64,000 nucleotides of DNA, from contig CAXXGE010000028.1 in the NCBI GenBank assembly GCA_963677915.2, positions 248,001-312,000 on the forward strand. The letters are read 5' to 3'. Positions 16,501-25,150 of this stretch are shown here, in pieces. Every line of letters begins with the position of its first letter. Position 1 is the stretch's first letter. The notes under the pieces were generated by a model that did not search any database, was not told the origin of the DNA, and saw only the letters and a list, made by a program, of their open reading frames with translations. Origin of the DNA: G963677915 sp963677915 (GTDB lineage Bacteria > Bacillota > Clostridia > Lachnospirales > Vallitaleaceae). The position numbers were made by a program, and so were the translations under genes.

Positions 16501-16823
16501 GTCATTAAACCGTCCGTGGTTTGTAATTTAAGGTAGCCACACTAACCGCCTCTATTAGCTCATATCGAGTATGGGGGAAGGAAAAAGCTCAGGATTTCAA
16601 CTCCTTTTGGTCGGATGTGGCATTAGCTTAACACATATCACGAAAATTCTGGAGCATCGTCTGGAATTAAAAGAAGAATTTTATCTGTTTTCATCGGCGA
16701 ATAAGTCACCAGATTATGGTGTCTTATGCCGCTGTCGATTTTGGTCATACAAAGTGTAAGGCTCTAGTATAGACATTGGCTTATTAATTTGAACAATATG
16801 AACATTTTGCAACTAAGGATAAA

Positions 16824-16972
16824 ATAGTATTGACATGTGCTATCTGTATAATGTAGTATATTAACACCCTAGATGTTCTGTTTCTCATTAGTCACAGGAT
16901 GTCTAACCCCTTATTAATTATTTATACTCCCCTCATCGGAAGAAGGCTCTCTTTAGAGTCTTTTTCTATGCC
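16824..16972 (+). ncRNA. Candidate small RNA, repeat family 1, copy 2 (C-rich linker)
   Basis: TTGACA near 16831 and TAGTAT near 16855 form a plausible promoter. Stem 1 pairs TAGATGTTCTG (16870-16880) with CAGGATGTCTA (16895-16905). The linker AATTATTTATACTCCCCTCA (16916 on) is nearly identical to copy 1, and a final hairpin (AGAAGGCTCT / AGAGTCTTTTT) ends in T-rich sequence. Stem 1 differs in sequence from copy 1 but is also paired, which supports an RNA structure. Confidence 0.5.
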
Positions 16973-17023
16973 TATTTACACGAACACCAGTTCGTATTAT
17001 AATTGACGTAAGGAGTGATGTAT

Positions 17024-17287
17024 ATGACAACTATAGCAAAGCCCATAAAGATGGTTTTATGGACGCAGGAGGATGGCAGGATTCATCCGCTGCGTTTCCA
17101 ATTAAAGCGCAAGGACGGAAGCGAACAAGTCTGTCAAATAACAAGAGTATTCGGCGTGGATGAGAACAAGTTCTCTGGAAACAAGACGCTTTTGTTCAAT
17201 TCAGAGTTTAAGTTGGATGACCGATACTTTCCTTGTATTCTCAAGTATGAATTGGAAAGCTGCAGGTGGTGGCTGTTCAAGGTGTAA
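17024..17287 (+). CDS. Conserved small protein of the type found near Y-family DNA polymerases
   Basis: 87 residues, start ATG 17024 after AAGGAGTGATG. The sequence (KPIKMVLWTQEDGRIHPLRF near the start, ending CRWWLFKV) resembles a small Firmicutes protein that I remember sitting next to umuC/dinB-like polymerase genes; function unknown. No polymerase gene is present here. Fragments resembling its last codons recur at about 16731-16759 and 18385-18408, so the locus has seen duplication or decay. Confidence 0.6.
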   Translation: MTTIAKPIKMVLWTQEDGRIHPLRFQLKRKDGSEQVCQITRVFGVDENKFSGNKTLLFNSEFKLDDRYFPCILKYELESCRWWLFKV

Positions 17288-17296
17288 GGCGCATTG

Positions 17297-17325
17297 AAAA
17301 AGGCACTAGTTAGTATACTAGTGCC
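17297..17325 (-). terminator. Terminator of the BRCT exonuclease gene
   Basis: GGCACTAG (17302-17309) and CTAGTGCC (17318-17325) form a hairpin; on the minus strand it is followed by TTTTT. It separates two convergent genes. Confidence 0.75.
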
Positions 17326-17344
17326 TCCTCGATATCGAAGCAAA

Positions 17345-18271
17345 TTACCCTAAGTATTCGAAAAAGTCATCCTCGGAAATGATTTCTAAATCTTGTCCTT
17401 CACCGATATACTTCTCAGCCCTAATCATTTTTGTGCTTTTGTTACCGTTCTTGAAATTGCCATAATCAGCTCTGCCAACGATAAGCACATTCGTTTTCTT
17501 AGTGATATCGCCTGCTGGCTTGCCGCCTTTTTCGCCAATAAGTTCCATTGCATCCGCTCTGGGAACCGATAAGGTTCCAGTTATGACAACTGTCTTGCCA
17601 AAGAAGAAATTGTCCTCATCGGCATTGGCATTGACATCTACAGAGGCAGCAACATTTCTGTAATTTTTATGGCTATTAGTGGAATCCTTGTTCATACGTG
17701 CAGATGTATAAGTATTGTAATCAACAAAGCCCTTGTTGTACTTGACTTTATCAAAAAGGCTTTCAAATGAATCAAGGTTATGCTCAGTGAGAATTGCCAA
17801 CATTAGCTTGCCGCAGGATACTGCATCTGATTCAGCATTGTGATGCTGCAAATCTATACCAAGATGCTCGCAAAGTGTATCAAGCCTATAATTGACCAAA
17901 CCTTTGAATGTTCTTCTTGAAAGTGAGAGAGTGCAGGCATAGTTGAAAAGGTAGTCTTTGGTATCACAAGATTCCAATATTCTTGCTAGTATACCGATAT
18001 CAAATGGGGCGTAGTGTGCTACGACCATTTTACCATTCACCATTTTTGCAATATCAGGAATTAAATCACACAGCTTAGGTGCATCTTTAACGGCCTCTGG
18101 TGTAATACCATGTATACGTATAGTGTTCTTGTCAAAGTTACCTGCTGGCTGGTAAATGAGAGAATAGAATTTATCGGTTGGCTTGCCGTCAACAAAGTTG
18201 ACTAGTGAGACCGAACACGGCTCCTTTTCCTTGTTGATTGTTTCAAAATCAATAGCGACAAAATTTTCCAT
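17345..18271 (-). CDS. DEDDh 3'-5' exonuclease with C-terminal BRCT domain
   Basis: 308 residues. The first 170 form a DnaQ/epsilon-type exonuclease: AIDFET (ExoI, metal-binding D and E), HYAPFDIGI (ExoII), and HHNAESDA (ExoIII, HxxxxD). Residues about 225-305 form a BRCT domain as in NAD-dependent ligase (FFFGKTVVITGTL, ITKKTNVLIVGR, AEKYIGEGQDLEIISEDDF). This two-domain protein occurs widely in Firmicutes and phages and is thought to act in DNA repair or processing. AGGAGG precedes the start. It is the only minus-strand gene between the transposase and the integrase. Confidence 0.9.
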   Translation of the reverse strand: MENFVAIDFETINKEKEPCSVSLVNFVDGKPTDKFYSLIYQPAGNFDKNTIRIHGITPEAVKDAPKLCDLIPDIAKMVNGKMVVAHYAPFDIGILARILESCDTKDYLFNYACTLSLSRRTFKGLVNYRLDTLCEHLGIDLQHHNAESDAVSCGKLMLAILTEHNLDSFESLFDKVKYNKGFVDYNTYTSARMNKDSTNSHKNYRNVAASVDVNANADEDNFFFGKTVVITGTLSVPRADAMELIGEKGGKPAGDITKKTNVLIVGRADYGNFKNGNKSTKMIRAEKYIGEGQDLEIISEDDFFEYLG

Positions 18272-18384
18272 ATGCGTTACCTCCTTATTAAATTGTATTT
18301 ATAGCCCTCAAGATAATGATAGCACAACGAAATATAGATAACATATATTGAAGCACTGTCTATTGTATAAAATATAAACATTCA

Positions 18385-18410
18385 ATTTGGTGGCTGTTTA
18401 AGGTGTGAGG
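18385..18410 (+). pseudogene. 3'-end remnant of the small gene at 17024
   Basis: The bases reading W-L-F-K-V-stop followed by GAGGCTC match the last codons and the first flanking bases of the 17024 gene. Nothing upstream of it reads as the rest of the gene. A similar but poorer tail (CRFWSYKV-stop) lies at about 16736-16759. Confidence 0.4.
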
Positions 18411-18437
18411 CTCTGGAAGATACTGAGTTCTAATTTT

Positions 18438-18584
18438 TGTATTTATTTTATACGTTGCAGGCTATAGCAACATAAGATAAAATGGAGGTAGATTTATTTG
18501 TGGGGGCAAGTAAACGAGGGGTAACTACATATTGATTTAAGTGCGTTTATTATGCCCTTGCTCTGTTTGAGTAGGGCTTTTTTG
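18438..18584 (+). ncRNA. Repeat family 2, copy 2: 147-bp unit with tiny ORF and terminator
   Basis: Nearly identical to 12822-12967. It has the same GGAGGT, the 8-codon TTG frame reading MWGQVNEG-TAA, and the same 3' hairpin and T run. The ATG frame at 18482 would read 17 codons here against 11 in copy 1, so that frame is less likely to be real. It lies upstream of a small broken membrane-protein gene, while copy 1 lies near the transposase, so there is no shared downstream gene. Confidence 0.5.
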
Positions 18585-18635
18585 TTTTCCGTCAATCAGA
18601 TACAATGAACAAGTGGTGAATAAAGGAGGAGAACT

Positions 18636-18937
18636 ATGCTAAGTATAGTAACGGGGTTATGTGGTCTGGTCGGAATTATAGGCATTTTCGTTAGTATTCC
18701 AGGATTAATTATTGTTGGTGGTGTGGCGTCCATCTTTGAAAACTGCTAGGGGTAGCGAGTGGACAGCAAAAAAGTTTAGTAACTGCAATTTTTTCGATTG
18801 TAATTGGTATAATCATTGGAATGTTTTTAAATATTCCAGTATTTATTTCGATAATGGGCTCACTTGCTTTTGAGGTCTTCTTGATGAATGTAGGAGGATT
18901 AATATTAGTAAAGATGTTCTTCTTAAGTAGTAGATAG
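18636..18937 (+). pseudogene. Small membrane protein broken by a -1 frameshift
   Basis: AAGGAGGAGAACT leads to an ATG at 18636; the frame reads 37 residues (MLSIVTGLCGLVGIIGIF...VASIFENC) and stops at 18749. The next frame continues without a gap as LLGVASGQQKSLVTAIFSIV and further hydrophobic residues to a TAG at 18937. Adding one A to the GAAAACTG run near 18739-18745 would join both into one two- to three-pass protein of about 100 residues. It may be a real mutation or a homopolymer sequencing error. Confidence 0.55.
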
Positions 18938-19304
18938 TAATTAAGAAATGGTCTTCTATTCATAATCCTACCTTTTCATAAATCTCTTAATATTGATGTC
19001 ACTAATTTGCAAAACAATATTTGGTGTCCGTTAACTTATATTTACATAGTAGATACTATCTTTGTGTTTTTTTGTTCGAGGATGGTAGATGATGGTGACT
19101 GTAAAAAGTATAAGGCAATTCCTAAAAAGCTGGGACTTGTTTTGTTGCTTGTTTGCCTCAGAAAATAGGATTTGCATATCAAGACCCTATATAAAGTAGT
19201 TCGTTTATCAAAATTTAGGATTTGCTTCATCCTTAAGTATGGATTTCTAATTCTTTGAATTCACTAGATGTGGTCATTTAACACTATTGATGGGAGGAAC
19301 GTCT
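18938..19304. other. Gene-free stretch before the S-layer-homology protease
   Basis: About 370 bp of AT-rich DNA with no supported gene, hairpin terminator or clear promoter that I can point to. Confidence 0.4.
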
Positions 19305-21293
19305 ATGAAAAAAATCAGCACTATCTTATTGCTTGTTGTTGTTCTAACACTATTTAATTTTAATGTTGAAGCTGCCGAAACTAAATATGATTCATATGCT
19401 GAGAAACTTTCGTTAATAAATGTCTTTGTAGGGACTGGAAACGGTTTTGATTTAGACAGGGCACCTACTAGACTGGAAGGCATGGTTATGCTTATACGTT
19501 TGCTTGGGGTTGAAGATGAAGCAAAACAATTAAGTGGAGAAACTAGTCCCTTTAATGACGTGCCGGCATGGGGAAATGGTTATGTTGTTTATGCATATAG
19601 AAACGGACTAACCAAAGGTATTAGTTCGACTGAATTTGGTTCCCAGAACTTATTACAAGCAAAATCATACATAACTTTTTTACTTCGTGCTTTAGGGTAT
19701 GATGATGCTTATGGTGATTTTACATGGGCTGAAGCGGTAGAATATGCAAAAGAAATTGGATTACTTTCTGAAAATATGTATTTTGAGATAAGCAGTAAAA
19801 CTTTTTTACGTGACCATGTAGCAAAAACGTCATATGATGCTCTAGAGATAAAGATGAAATCATCAGAGATAACACTCATTGAATATTTAATTGACAAAGG
19901 GTCAATTGATGGTGAGGTTGCAGAGCAGATTTTCAATGATACACCTTCAGTTGAGGATACGCAGACTGTCGATGTATCTATACTGGCAAAATCTTGTGTT
20001 TACTTAGAAGTTACAACTCCACAAGGAAAAGGGAGTGGAAGTGGATTTTATATAGATTCAACAGGTACTATTGTTACAAATTATCACGTTATTGATGGAG
20101 CAACAGATATCTTGGTAGTGGATGATGATGGCACAGAACATTCAGAAGAAGTTGTTGTAAAAGGATATGATGAGGCGTTAGATATCGCCATAATTAAAAT
20201 TGATTTTAAGAGCACACATTATGTTAAACTCGGAGATTCTAATAATGCTAAAGTTGGAGATGATGTATATGCAATAGGTAGTCCTCTAGGCTTAAAAAAC
20301 ACAATCTCTGAAGGGATAATTGGTGCGTTTCGGGATAATTTCATTCAAATATCTGCTTCAATAAGTCCTGGTTCATCCGGAGGAGCTCTTTTTAATGATG
20401 CGGGAGAAGTTATAGGTATTACATCTGCGAAGGTCGTTCTGACTGAAGCGGAAGGTCTAGGGTTTGCAATACCTATAAATGAACTCAATACAGTGGATGC
20501 AACAAAAATCTATGCCTTAAGCGAACTATTCAGTCAAGATGAAAGCACAGAAGACAATAGCATAGAATTTATTGTTAATGCCTGGAATGCTGAGCCATAT
20601 ACATATATTCAGTGGACTGATATTGGTGTAAATAAATATTTTGTATGGTATTCAGAAAATGGTTCGGATTGGATACAACTTATGAATACTAATGGTACAG
20701 ACTATTTTACTTATACCTCAGGCTATTATTCAGTGTATATTAGTAATTTTACAGATGATACATATTATGAAATTGCAGTTACAGCTGTTAACAATGAAGA
20801 ACTAATTGAATCAAATGTAGTTGGATTAATCGGTCCCAATCCATCAAAGCTTACAATAGATGAGTTGGAAGATTATTTGAGTAAGAATAAGTCATATATG
20901 GTCGTGGGTGGAGTGAGGATAGATTTTCTTGAGTTTTCTGCTTCAAATGAATATGGTTTTAACTATATTGCAGTATCTATGAATGCCGCAAATGTCTCAA
21001 AGCTGCTAAACGTTCTTATGGACTCTAGTACTGCTTTGATTAGTCCTTCTGGAAATTATGCGCTTGAGATTCAGGAAATTTTAGGTGAGCCTGTAGTATT
21101 AGATATTATATATAGTGATTTTGTGAGTAGCTATCCGGCGCCATATGCGTACAATGCAATTTTTGGCAATCCTGTTAGTTGGTCAATAATCAATAATTCT
21201 TGGCAGATTTTTTACCCCTACATAGAAATTGAAACGACTATGTACAACACATATTACTATCTTATGGATAATGGTTTAACGAATAGATATTGA
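19305..21293 (+). CDS. Secreted S-layer-homology protein with trypsin-like (HtrA-type) serine protease domain
   Basis: 662 residues, start ATG 19305 after GGGAGG. A signal peptide (KKISTILLLVVVLTLF) is followed by SLH repeats (about 25-210; NDVPAWGNGYVVYAYRNGLT) that anchor to cell-wall polymer. A protease domain follows (about 230-405) with His in TNYHVIDGA (near 261), Asp in ALDIAIIKI (near 291) and Ser in SPGSSGGAL (near 357). Next comes an FN3-like domain (about 425-510) and an unrecognised C-terminal domain of about 140 residues. There is no PDZ domain, unlike classical HtrA. Its SLH part is closely related to that of the gene at 23717. Likely a wall-anchored protease acting outside the cell. 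Confidence 0.85.
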   Translation: MKKISTILLLVVVLTLFNFNVEAAETKYDSYAEKLSLINVFVGTGNGFDLDRAPTRLEGMVMLIRLLGVEDEAKQLSGETSPFNDVPAWGNGYVVYAYRNGLTKGISSTEFGSQNLLQAKSYITFLLRALGYDDAYGDFTWAEAVEYAKEIGLLSENMYFEISSKTFLRDHVAKTSYDALEIKMKSSEITLIEYLIDKGSIDGEVAEQIFNDTPSVEDTQTVDVSILAKSCVYLEVTTPQGKGSGSGFYIDSTGTIVTNYHVIDGATDILVVDDDGTEHSEEVVVKGYDEALDIAIIKIDFKSTHYVKLGDSNNAKVGDDVYAIGSPLGLKNTISEGIIGAFRDNFIQISASISPGSSGGALFNDAGEVIGITSAKVVLTEAEGLGFAIPINELNTVDATKIYALSELFSQDESTEDNSIEFIVNAWNAEPYTYIQWTDIGVNKYFVWYSENGSDWIQLMNTNGTDYFTYTSGYYSVYISNFTDDTYYEIAVTAVNNEELIESNVVGLIGPNPSKLTIDELEDYLSKNKSYMVVGGVRIDFLEFSASNEYGFNYIAVSMNAANVSKLLNVLMDSSTALISPSGNYALEIQEILGEPVVLDIIYSDFVSSYPAPYAYNAIFGNPVSWSIINNSWQIFYPYIEIETTMYNTYYYLMDNGLTNRY

Positions 21294-21421
21294 TATTAGT
21301 TTAATGGAGTTTTTGAGTACACTCTTGAGTACACCTGAAAATGATGTGTTGGAATGCTTCTTTCTAGGTATCATTTTAGCGAGTAACTATCTGCATTAAG
21401 CTTTGCGTGTAGGTAACATTT

Positions 21422-21741
21422 TATGAAGCTAATAAGCCCTTAAGCCTATCCTTCGGCGCCTGGGTAAGGGAATGTCAGTAGACGGACTGTGATGGGCGAT
21501 GCTTTCATGGACGGATTTTCGGACGGGGATTCGATTTACCTCAACAAAAAAGGATGCTCTATGAATAGTAGCTGGCGTTCTGATAACATGCTTGAACTTG
21601 GAGAGAATAGGGTAAGGAACGGTGAATCAGTCCGAGAAACTCGGATTAATCTTGAAATATAATGCCATATAATGCAGCCTTTTCGGGGGGCTCCCTTAAA
21701 GAAGGAATAAAGTAATAGATATATATCATGGTTGAGGAGGT
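21422..21741 (+). ncRNA. Candidate structured RNA, repeat family 3, copy A
   Basis: About 320 bp aligns with 27027-27347 at moderate identity, with no reading frame kept. Stem H1: TATCC (21447-21451) pairs with GGGTA (21462-21466); in copy B the bases are TGTCC and GGACG, so an A-U pair has become G-C, with wobble changes beside it. Stem H2: TCCGAG-AAA-CTCGGA (21631-21645) is identical in both. A further small hairpin is CCTT-AAAG-AAGG (about 21694-21705). It ends about 115 bases before the K+ channel gene. Conservation of structure over sequence points to an RNA; no Rfam family is recognised by eye. Confidence 0.5.
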
Positions 21742-21857
21742 TTATCAGATGCTACGCATCTGCCCTTCCACGAAAATAAGATGATTAGTGTGGTGTGTGA
21801 ATGCTATCCTGTTTTTATTCGTGGCAGGGCTCAGAGTGAAGCGATGAGGAGGGTAAT

Positions 21858-22637
21858 GTGAAGCGGAGAGTATATCAGATAATCGAAAAGGCAGAAGTGG
21901 GTGATAGGGCCAGCAAGGTCTTTGACAATACAATACTTACCCTAATAATGCTTACAATCGTTGCAATAGTGATGGAGTCGTTTGCTGACGTGTACATCAG
22001 ATTTCAAACAGGATTTAAGGTGTTTGAAGTGTTCTCCATTACGGTGTTTACAGTTGAATACTTCTTGCGCTTATTGACTGCTGATTTGAAGTACCCAAAC
22101 AAATCGAAACCTGTAGCTGTCCTTAGGTATATGGTGACATTCATGGCGTTAATTGACCTGTTTGCAATACTGCCGTTCTACATACCCATGATTATCCCAT
22201 ATGACTTGAGATTCCTTAGAATGCTTAGGATAACTAGACTACTGAGGGTAATGAAGCTTAATCGGTATTCAAAGGCATTTAGCCTGATTGGTCAAGTGGT
22301 TCGTGACAAGAAGGAAGAGCTGGTAGCGACTATTTCAATCATGCTACTGATAATGGTGATGTCATCGACATTGATTTATTACATTGAGTCAGGAGTACAA
22401 CCAGAAGCATTTCCAAACATTGTAGCTTCGTTCTGGTGGTCGATAGCCACACTAACTACTGTTGGGTATGGGGATGTATATCCTGTCACGGCTATGGGCA
22501 AGGTATTAGCATCTATAATAGCAATAACTGGTATTGGCCTTGTTGCTTTGCCTACTGGTATATTGAGTTCTGGTTTTATGGAAGGCATTAAGAAGGAGTG
22601 TAAGAAGTGTCCGTACTGTGGGAAAGAGATGGAGTAG
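21858..22637 (+). CDS. Voltage-gated-type potassium channel subunit
   Basis: 259 residues, start GTG after GAGGAGGG. Six transmembrane segments are visible, including an S4-like helix with regularly spaced arginines (RFLRMLRITRLLRVMKLN), the pore helix and K+-selectivity filter TLTTVGYGDVYP, and the S6 helix. The short C-terminal tail carries a cysteine cluster (CKKCPYCGKEM) that could bind zinc. It resembles bacterial Kv-like channels such as KvAP/KvLm; no cytoplasmic RCK domain is present. It is unusual cargo for an island of this kind. Confidence 0.92.
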   Translation: MKRRVYQIIEKAEVGDRASKVFDNTILTLIMLTIVAIVMESFADVYIRFQTGFKVFEVFSITVFTVEYFLRLLTADLKYPNKSKPVAVLRYMVTFMALIDLFAILPFYIPMIIPYDLRFLRMLRITRLLRVMKLNRYSKAFSLIGQVVRDKKEELVATISIMLLIMVMSSTLIYYIESGVQPEAFPNIVASFWWSIATLTTVGYGDVYPVTAMGKVLASIIAITGIGLVALPTGILSSGFMEGIKKECKKCPYCGKEME

Positions 22638-22725
22638 GGTCTATTGATAAAAGGTTAAAAAGGAATTTTATCAATTTCAATCGGTTTTAAGTCACCAATT
22701 ATTGTAGTAGAGGAGGGGTAAGATT

Positions 22726-23655
22726 ATGAGACATGCCACTATTAATTCCCTGAAGTTTTTGGGTGTGGTATTGCTAGTTTCTTTATTAGTATCAACGTTC
22801 TTTGGGTCAAGTGATGACAATTTAAATGATTCCAATTCTGTAAACAGCTCTTCTAACTCCGATGGCTCAACCAATATGGATGAAGAGTCAGCATCAATGC
22901 AGGGGGAACTAACTACATCTGACAGAGAAGATTATGCAGAAAGTGAAGATTCAGACCAAGAAATGCTTCAGGAGACAGTTGAGGAAGAAATCATTGTTCC
23001 AACAGTAGAATTGGATGTAGCTTCAAATACTGAAATCATTAAGGATTTGCTCGGGAAAATCAACTATAATGAGGCATTACAACACTACCAAAAATATTTC
23101 AGCAAGCAGGACATAATAACCATACAAGAAGAATTACAAAACGAAGGAGTGAATTGTGGCACGGTTGACGGAGTTATTGGACAAAAAACCATTGCTGCTA
23201 TTGTACACTACCAAGAGTTTTACGGAATTACACTGACTGGAGTCTTGGATGAGAACACATCAAAGAAATTAGGTGTCACGTATTCAAATCTTGATGCATA
23301 TAGAAACATATATGGAAGAACAGTGGTTGTAACACTGGTGCGCAGCTATTTATCATATAACAATCATGTTGGAAATGACTGGGGAACAGCTGCTGAAGCC
23401 AATGGATATAACTTGCGGAGTGGAAAAGCAACCGTCAAGCTTGACAATGGTGAGCATTTAGAGCTTATGGCGGCTGCATCAGAACAAGATTCAGTTATGG
23501 ACTACGGTTCTGCAACAAAGAGAATATCTTACAGTGAATTGATATCAGGTAAGACGACAAACTATGAACTCGACGTGATAGTAAGGGAGAACCGTGGAAG
23601 ATATTCTGGGAACACTGCTCAATGGGTATTCATTATTGAGGTTAAGGTTCTATAA
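22726..23655 (+). CDS. Membrane-anchored peptidoglycan-binding protein with unknown C-terminal domain
   Basis: 309 residues. One N-terminal transmembrane or uncleaved signal segment (LKFLGVVLLVSLLVSTFFG) is followed by a Ser/Asp/Glu-rich linker. A PG_binding_1-type domain follows (about 100-190; EELQNEGVNCGTVDGVIGQK, TIAAIVHYQEF, GVLDENTSKKLG). The C-terminal beta domain of about 115 residues starts TVVVTLVRSYLSYNNHVGND and ends WVFIIEVKVL. The peptidoglycan-binding and C-terminal domains are shared with the next gene, so the pair arose by duplication and domain exchange. Probably sits at the cell wall. Confidence 0.75.
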   Translation: MRHATINSLKFLGVVLLVSLLVSTFFGSSDDNLNDSNSVNSSSNSDGSTNMDEESASMQGELTTSDREDYAESEDSDQEMLQETVEEEIIVPTVELDVASNTEIIKDLLGKINYNEALQHYQKYFSKQDIITIQEELQNEGVNCGTVDGVIGQKTIAAIVHYQEFYGITLTGVLDENTSKKLGVTYSNLDAYRNIYGRTVVVTLVRSYLSYNNHVGNDWGTAAEANGYNLRSGKATVKLDNGEHLELMAAASEQDSVMDYGSATKRISYSELISGKTTNYELDVIVRENRGRYSGNTAQWVFIIEVKVL

Positions 23656-23716
23656 CGTACAAGTCTTAATTATGAAATAGTAGAACTGAGACTTTTAGAA
23701 CATATGAGGTGAAAGT

Positions 23717-25027
23717 ATGAAGAGATTTACGATATGTTTATTGGTCATGTTGCTTTTTGGTGGTGCTTCGTTTAGTTCTTATGCAGATTCAACAGTGACA
23801 AAATATGATAGTTACGCAGAAGAACTATATAATATTGGTGTGTTTAAGGGTACTGGACAAGGCTTTGAACTTTTCAGGGAACCAACAAGGCTAGAGGGGC
23901 TAGTAATGTTGTTGCGTTTACTCGGAAGAGAAGACGATGCGCTCAGTTCAGGAAACATGCAATCGGTCTTTTCTGATGTTCCAGAATGGGGTATACCATA
24001 TACAAATTATGCATATTATCATGGCTTAACAAATGGAATTGGCAATTGGTTATTTGGTACGAATCTGACACTGAATGCAAATGCTTACTATACATTCTTA
24101 TTGAGAGCGTTGGGTTATGACGATGTAACTGGTGATTTCTCATGGAGCAATGCTACTGAGTTTGCATATCAAATTGGTTTGATTGAGCCGGAGTATTATA
24201 CACAAATCAGTAATGATGATTTTCTGAGAGACCATGTCGCAAAGAGTTCGTATGATACGCTGTACTTTAATGTTAAAGATTCAGAAGACAGGCTAATAGA
24301 CCTATTGATTGCAGATGGCGTTATAGAACCATCATATTCGAATTCGACATTTGACAATGAGATACAAACACCATCGGTAGAAATTGATGTTAGCTCAAGT
24401 CCACAATTAATCCAGCAGTTAATTGGCAGAATAAACTACGAAGATGTAGTGAAGCAATACAATAGTTATTATAGTGTTCGAGACATAATGCTAATTCAAA
24501 AGAAACTCCAACAAATTGGCGTGGATTGTGGAGAGATTGATGGCATCATTGACCAAGAAACTATTGCAGCAATTGTTCATGTTCAAGAATTCTATGAGCT
24601 TTCAGTTACAGGAATCTTAGACGAAGATACTTCACAAATGCTTGGGATTGTTTATTCAAATCTAGATGCGTCTAATAAAGGGAGTGGTAAAACTGTTATA
24701 GTTACTTTGAAAAGTAGGTATTTATCCTATAATAATCATGTTGGTAATGAATGGAGTGCCTTTATAAAAGCTAACGGTGAGTATATATTCTATGGTGATT
24801 TGACAATTAATATTGAGGATGGAGAGTCTTTGAATCTTGAGGCTATAGCAATGGAAGACGATACCGTTATGGACTACGGCTCAGTATCAAGAACGATTTC
24901 TTTTAATGAACTAGTATCAGGAACAGCAACTGACTACATTATGCAGGTCACTGTGAGAGAGAATAGAGGTAGATACACAGGTAACACTGCCTTGTGGGTA
25001 TTTAATATTGAGGTCAAGGTGCTATAG
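23717..25027 (+). CDS. Secreted SLH protein with peptidoglycan-binding domain and the shared C-terminal domain
   Basis: 436 residues, GAGGTGAAAG before the ATG. A signal peptide (about 1-23) is followed by SLH-type repeats (KYDSYAEELYNIGVFKGTG, FSDVPEWGIPYTNYAYYHGL). A PG_binding_1-type domain comes next (KKLQQIGVDCGEIDGIIDQE). The C-terminal domain is also present in the upstream gene (RYLSYNNHVGNEW, ending ENRGRYTGNTALWVFNIEVK). It combines the N-terminal half of the 19305 protease with the C-terminal half of the 22726 protein. No catalytic site is visible, so it looks like a structural or binding protein of the cell surface. Confidence 0.75.
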   Translation: MKRFTICLLVMLLFGGASFSSYADSTVTKYDSYAEELYNIGVFKGTGQGFELFREPTRLEGLVMLLRLLGREDDALSSGNMQSVFSDVPEWGIPYTNYAYYHGLTNGIGNWLFGTNLTLNANAYYTFLLRALGYDDVTGDFSWSNATEFAYQIGLIEPEYYTQISNDDFLRDHVAKSSYDTLYFNVKDSEDRLIDLLIADGVIEPSYSNSTFDNEIQTPSVEIDVSSSPQLIQQLIGRINYEDVVKQYNSYYSVRDIMLIQKKLQQIGVDCGEIDGIIDQETIAAIVHVQEFYELSVTGILDEDTSQMLGIVYSNLDASNKGSGKTVIVTLKSRYLSYNNHVGNEWSAFIKANGEYIFYGDLTINIEDGESLNLEAIAMEDDTVMDYGSVSRTISFNELVSGTATDYIMQVTVRENRGRYTGNTALWVFNIEVKVL

Positions 25028-25150
25028 AAGACTAAATAGGCAGTTTGATTGCATCCTGTCAAAGAAGAGATAGCAAAACAAGCACTGGTTTCATCAAAAG
25101 GTATGCAAAAAAGAACGATATAGGACTTTTCAACAATGTGGAGGTAAAGT

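Noticed and set aside
16571..16759. 62-residue frame MGEGKSSGF...
   Set aside because: No ribosome-binding site and no plausible composition; only its last codons resemble the 17024 gene, so it is more likely a remnant.
21422..21741. Family 3 repeat as a group I/II intron, tmRNA or RNase P RNA
   Set aside because: The core motifs of those RNAs (domain V, tmRNA tag and T-loop ends, P4 of RNase P) were not recognisable.
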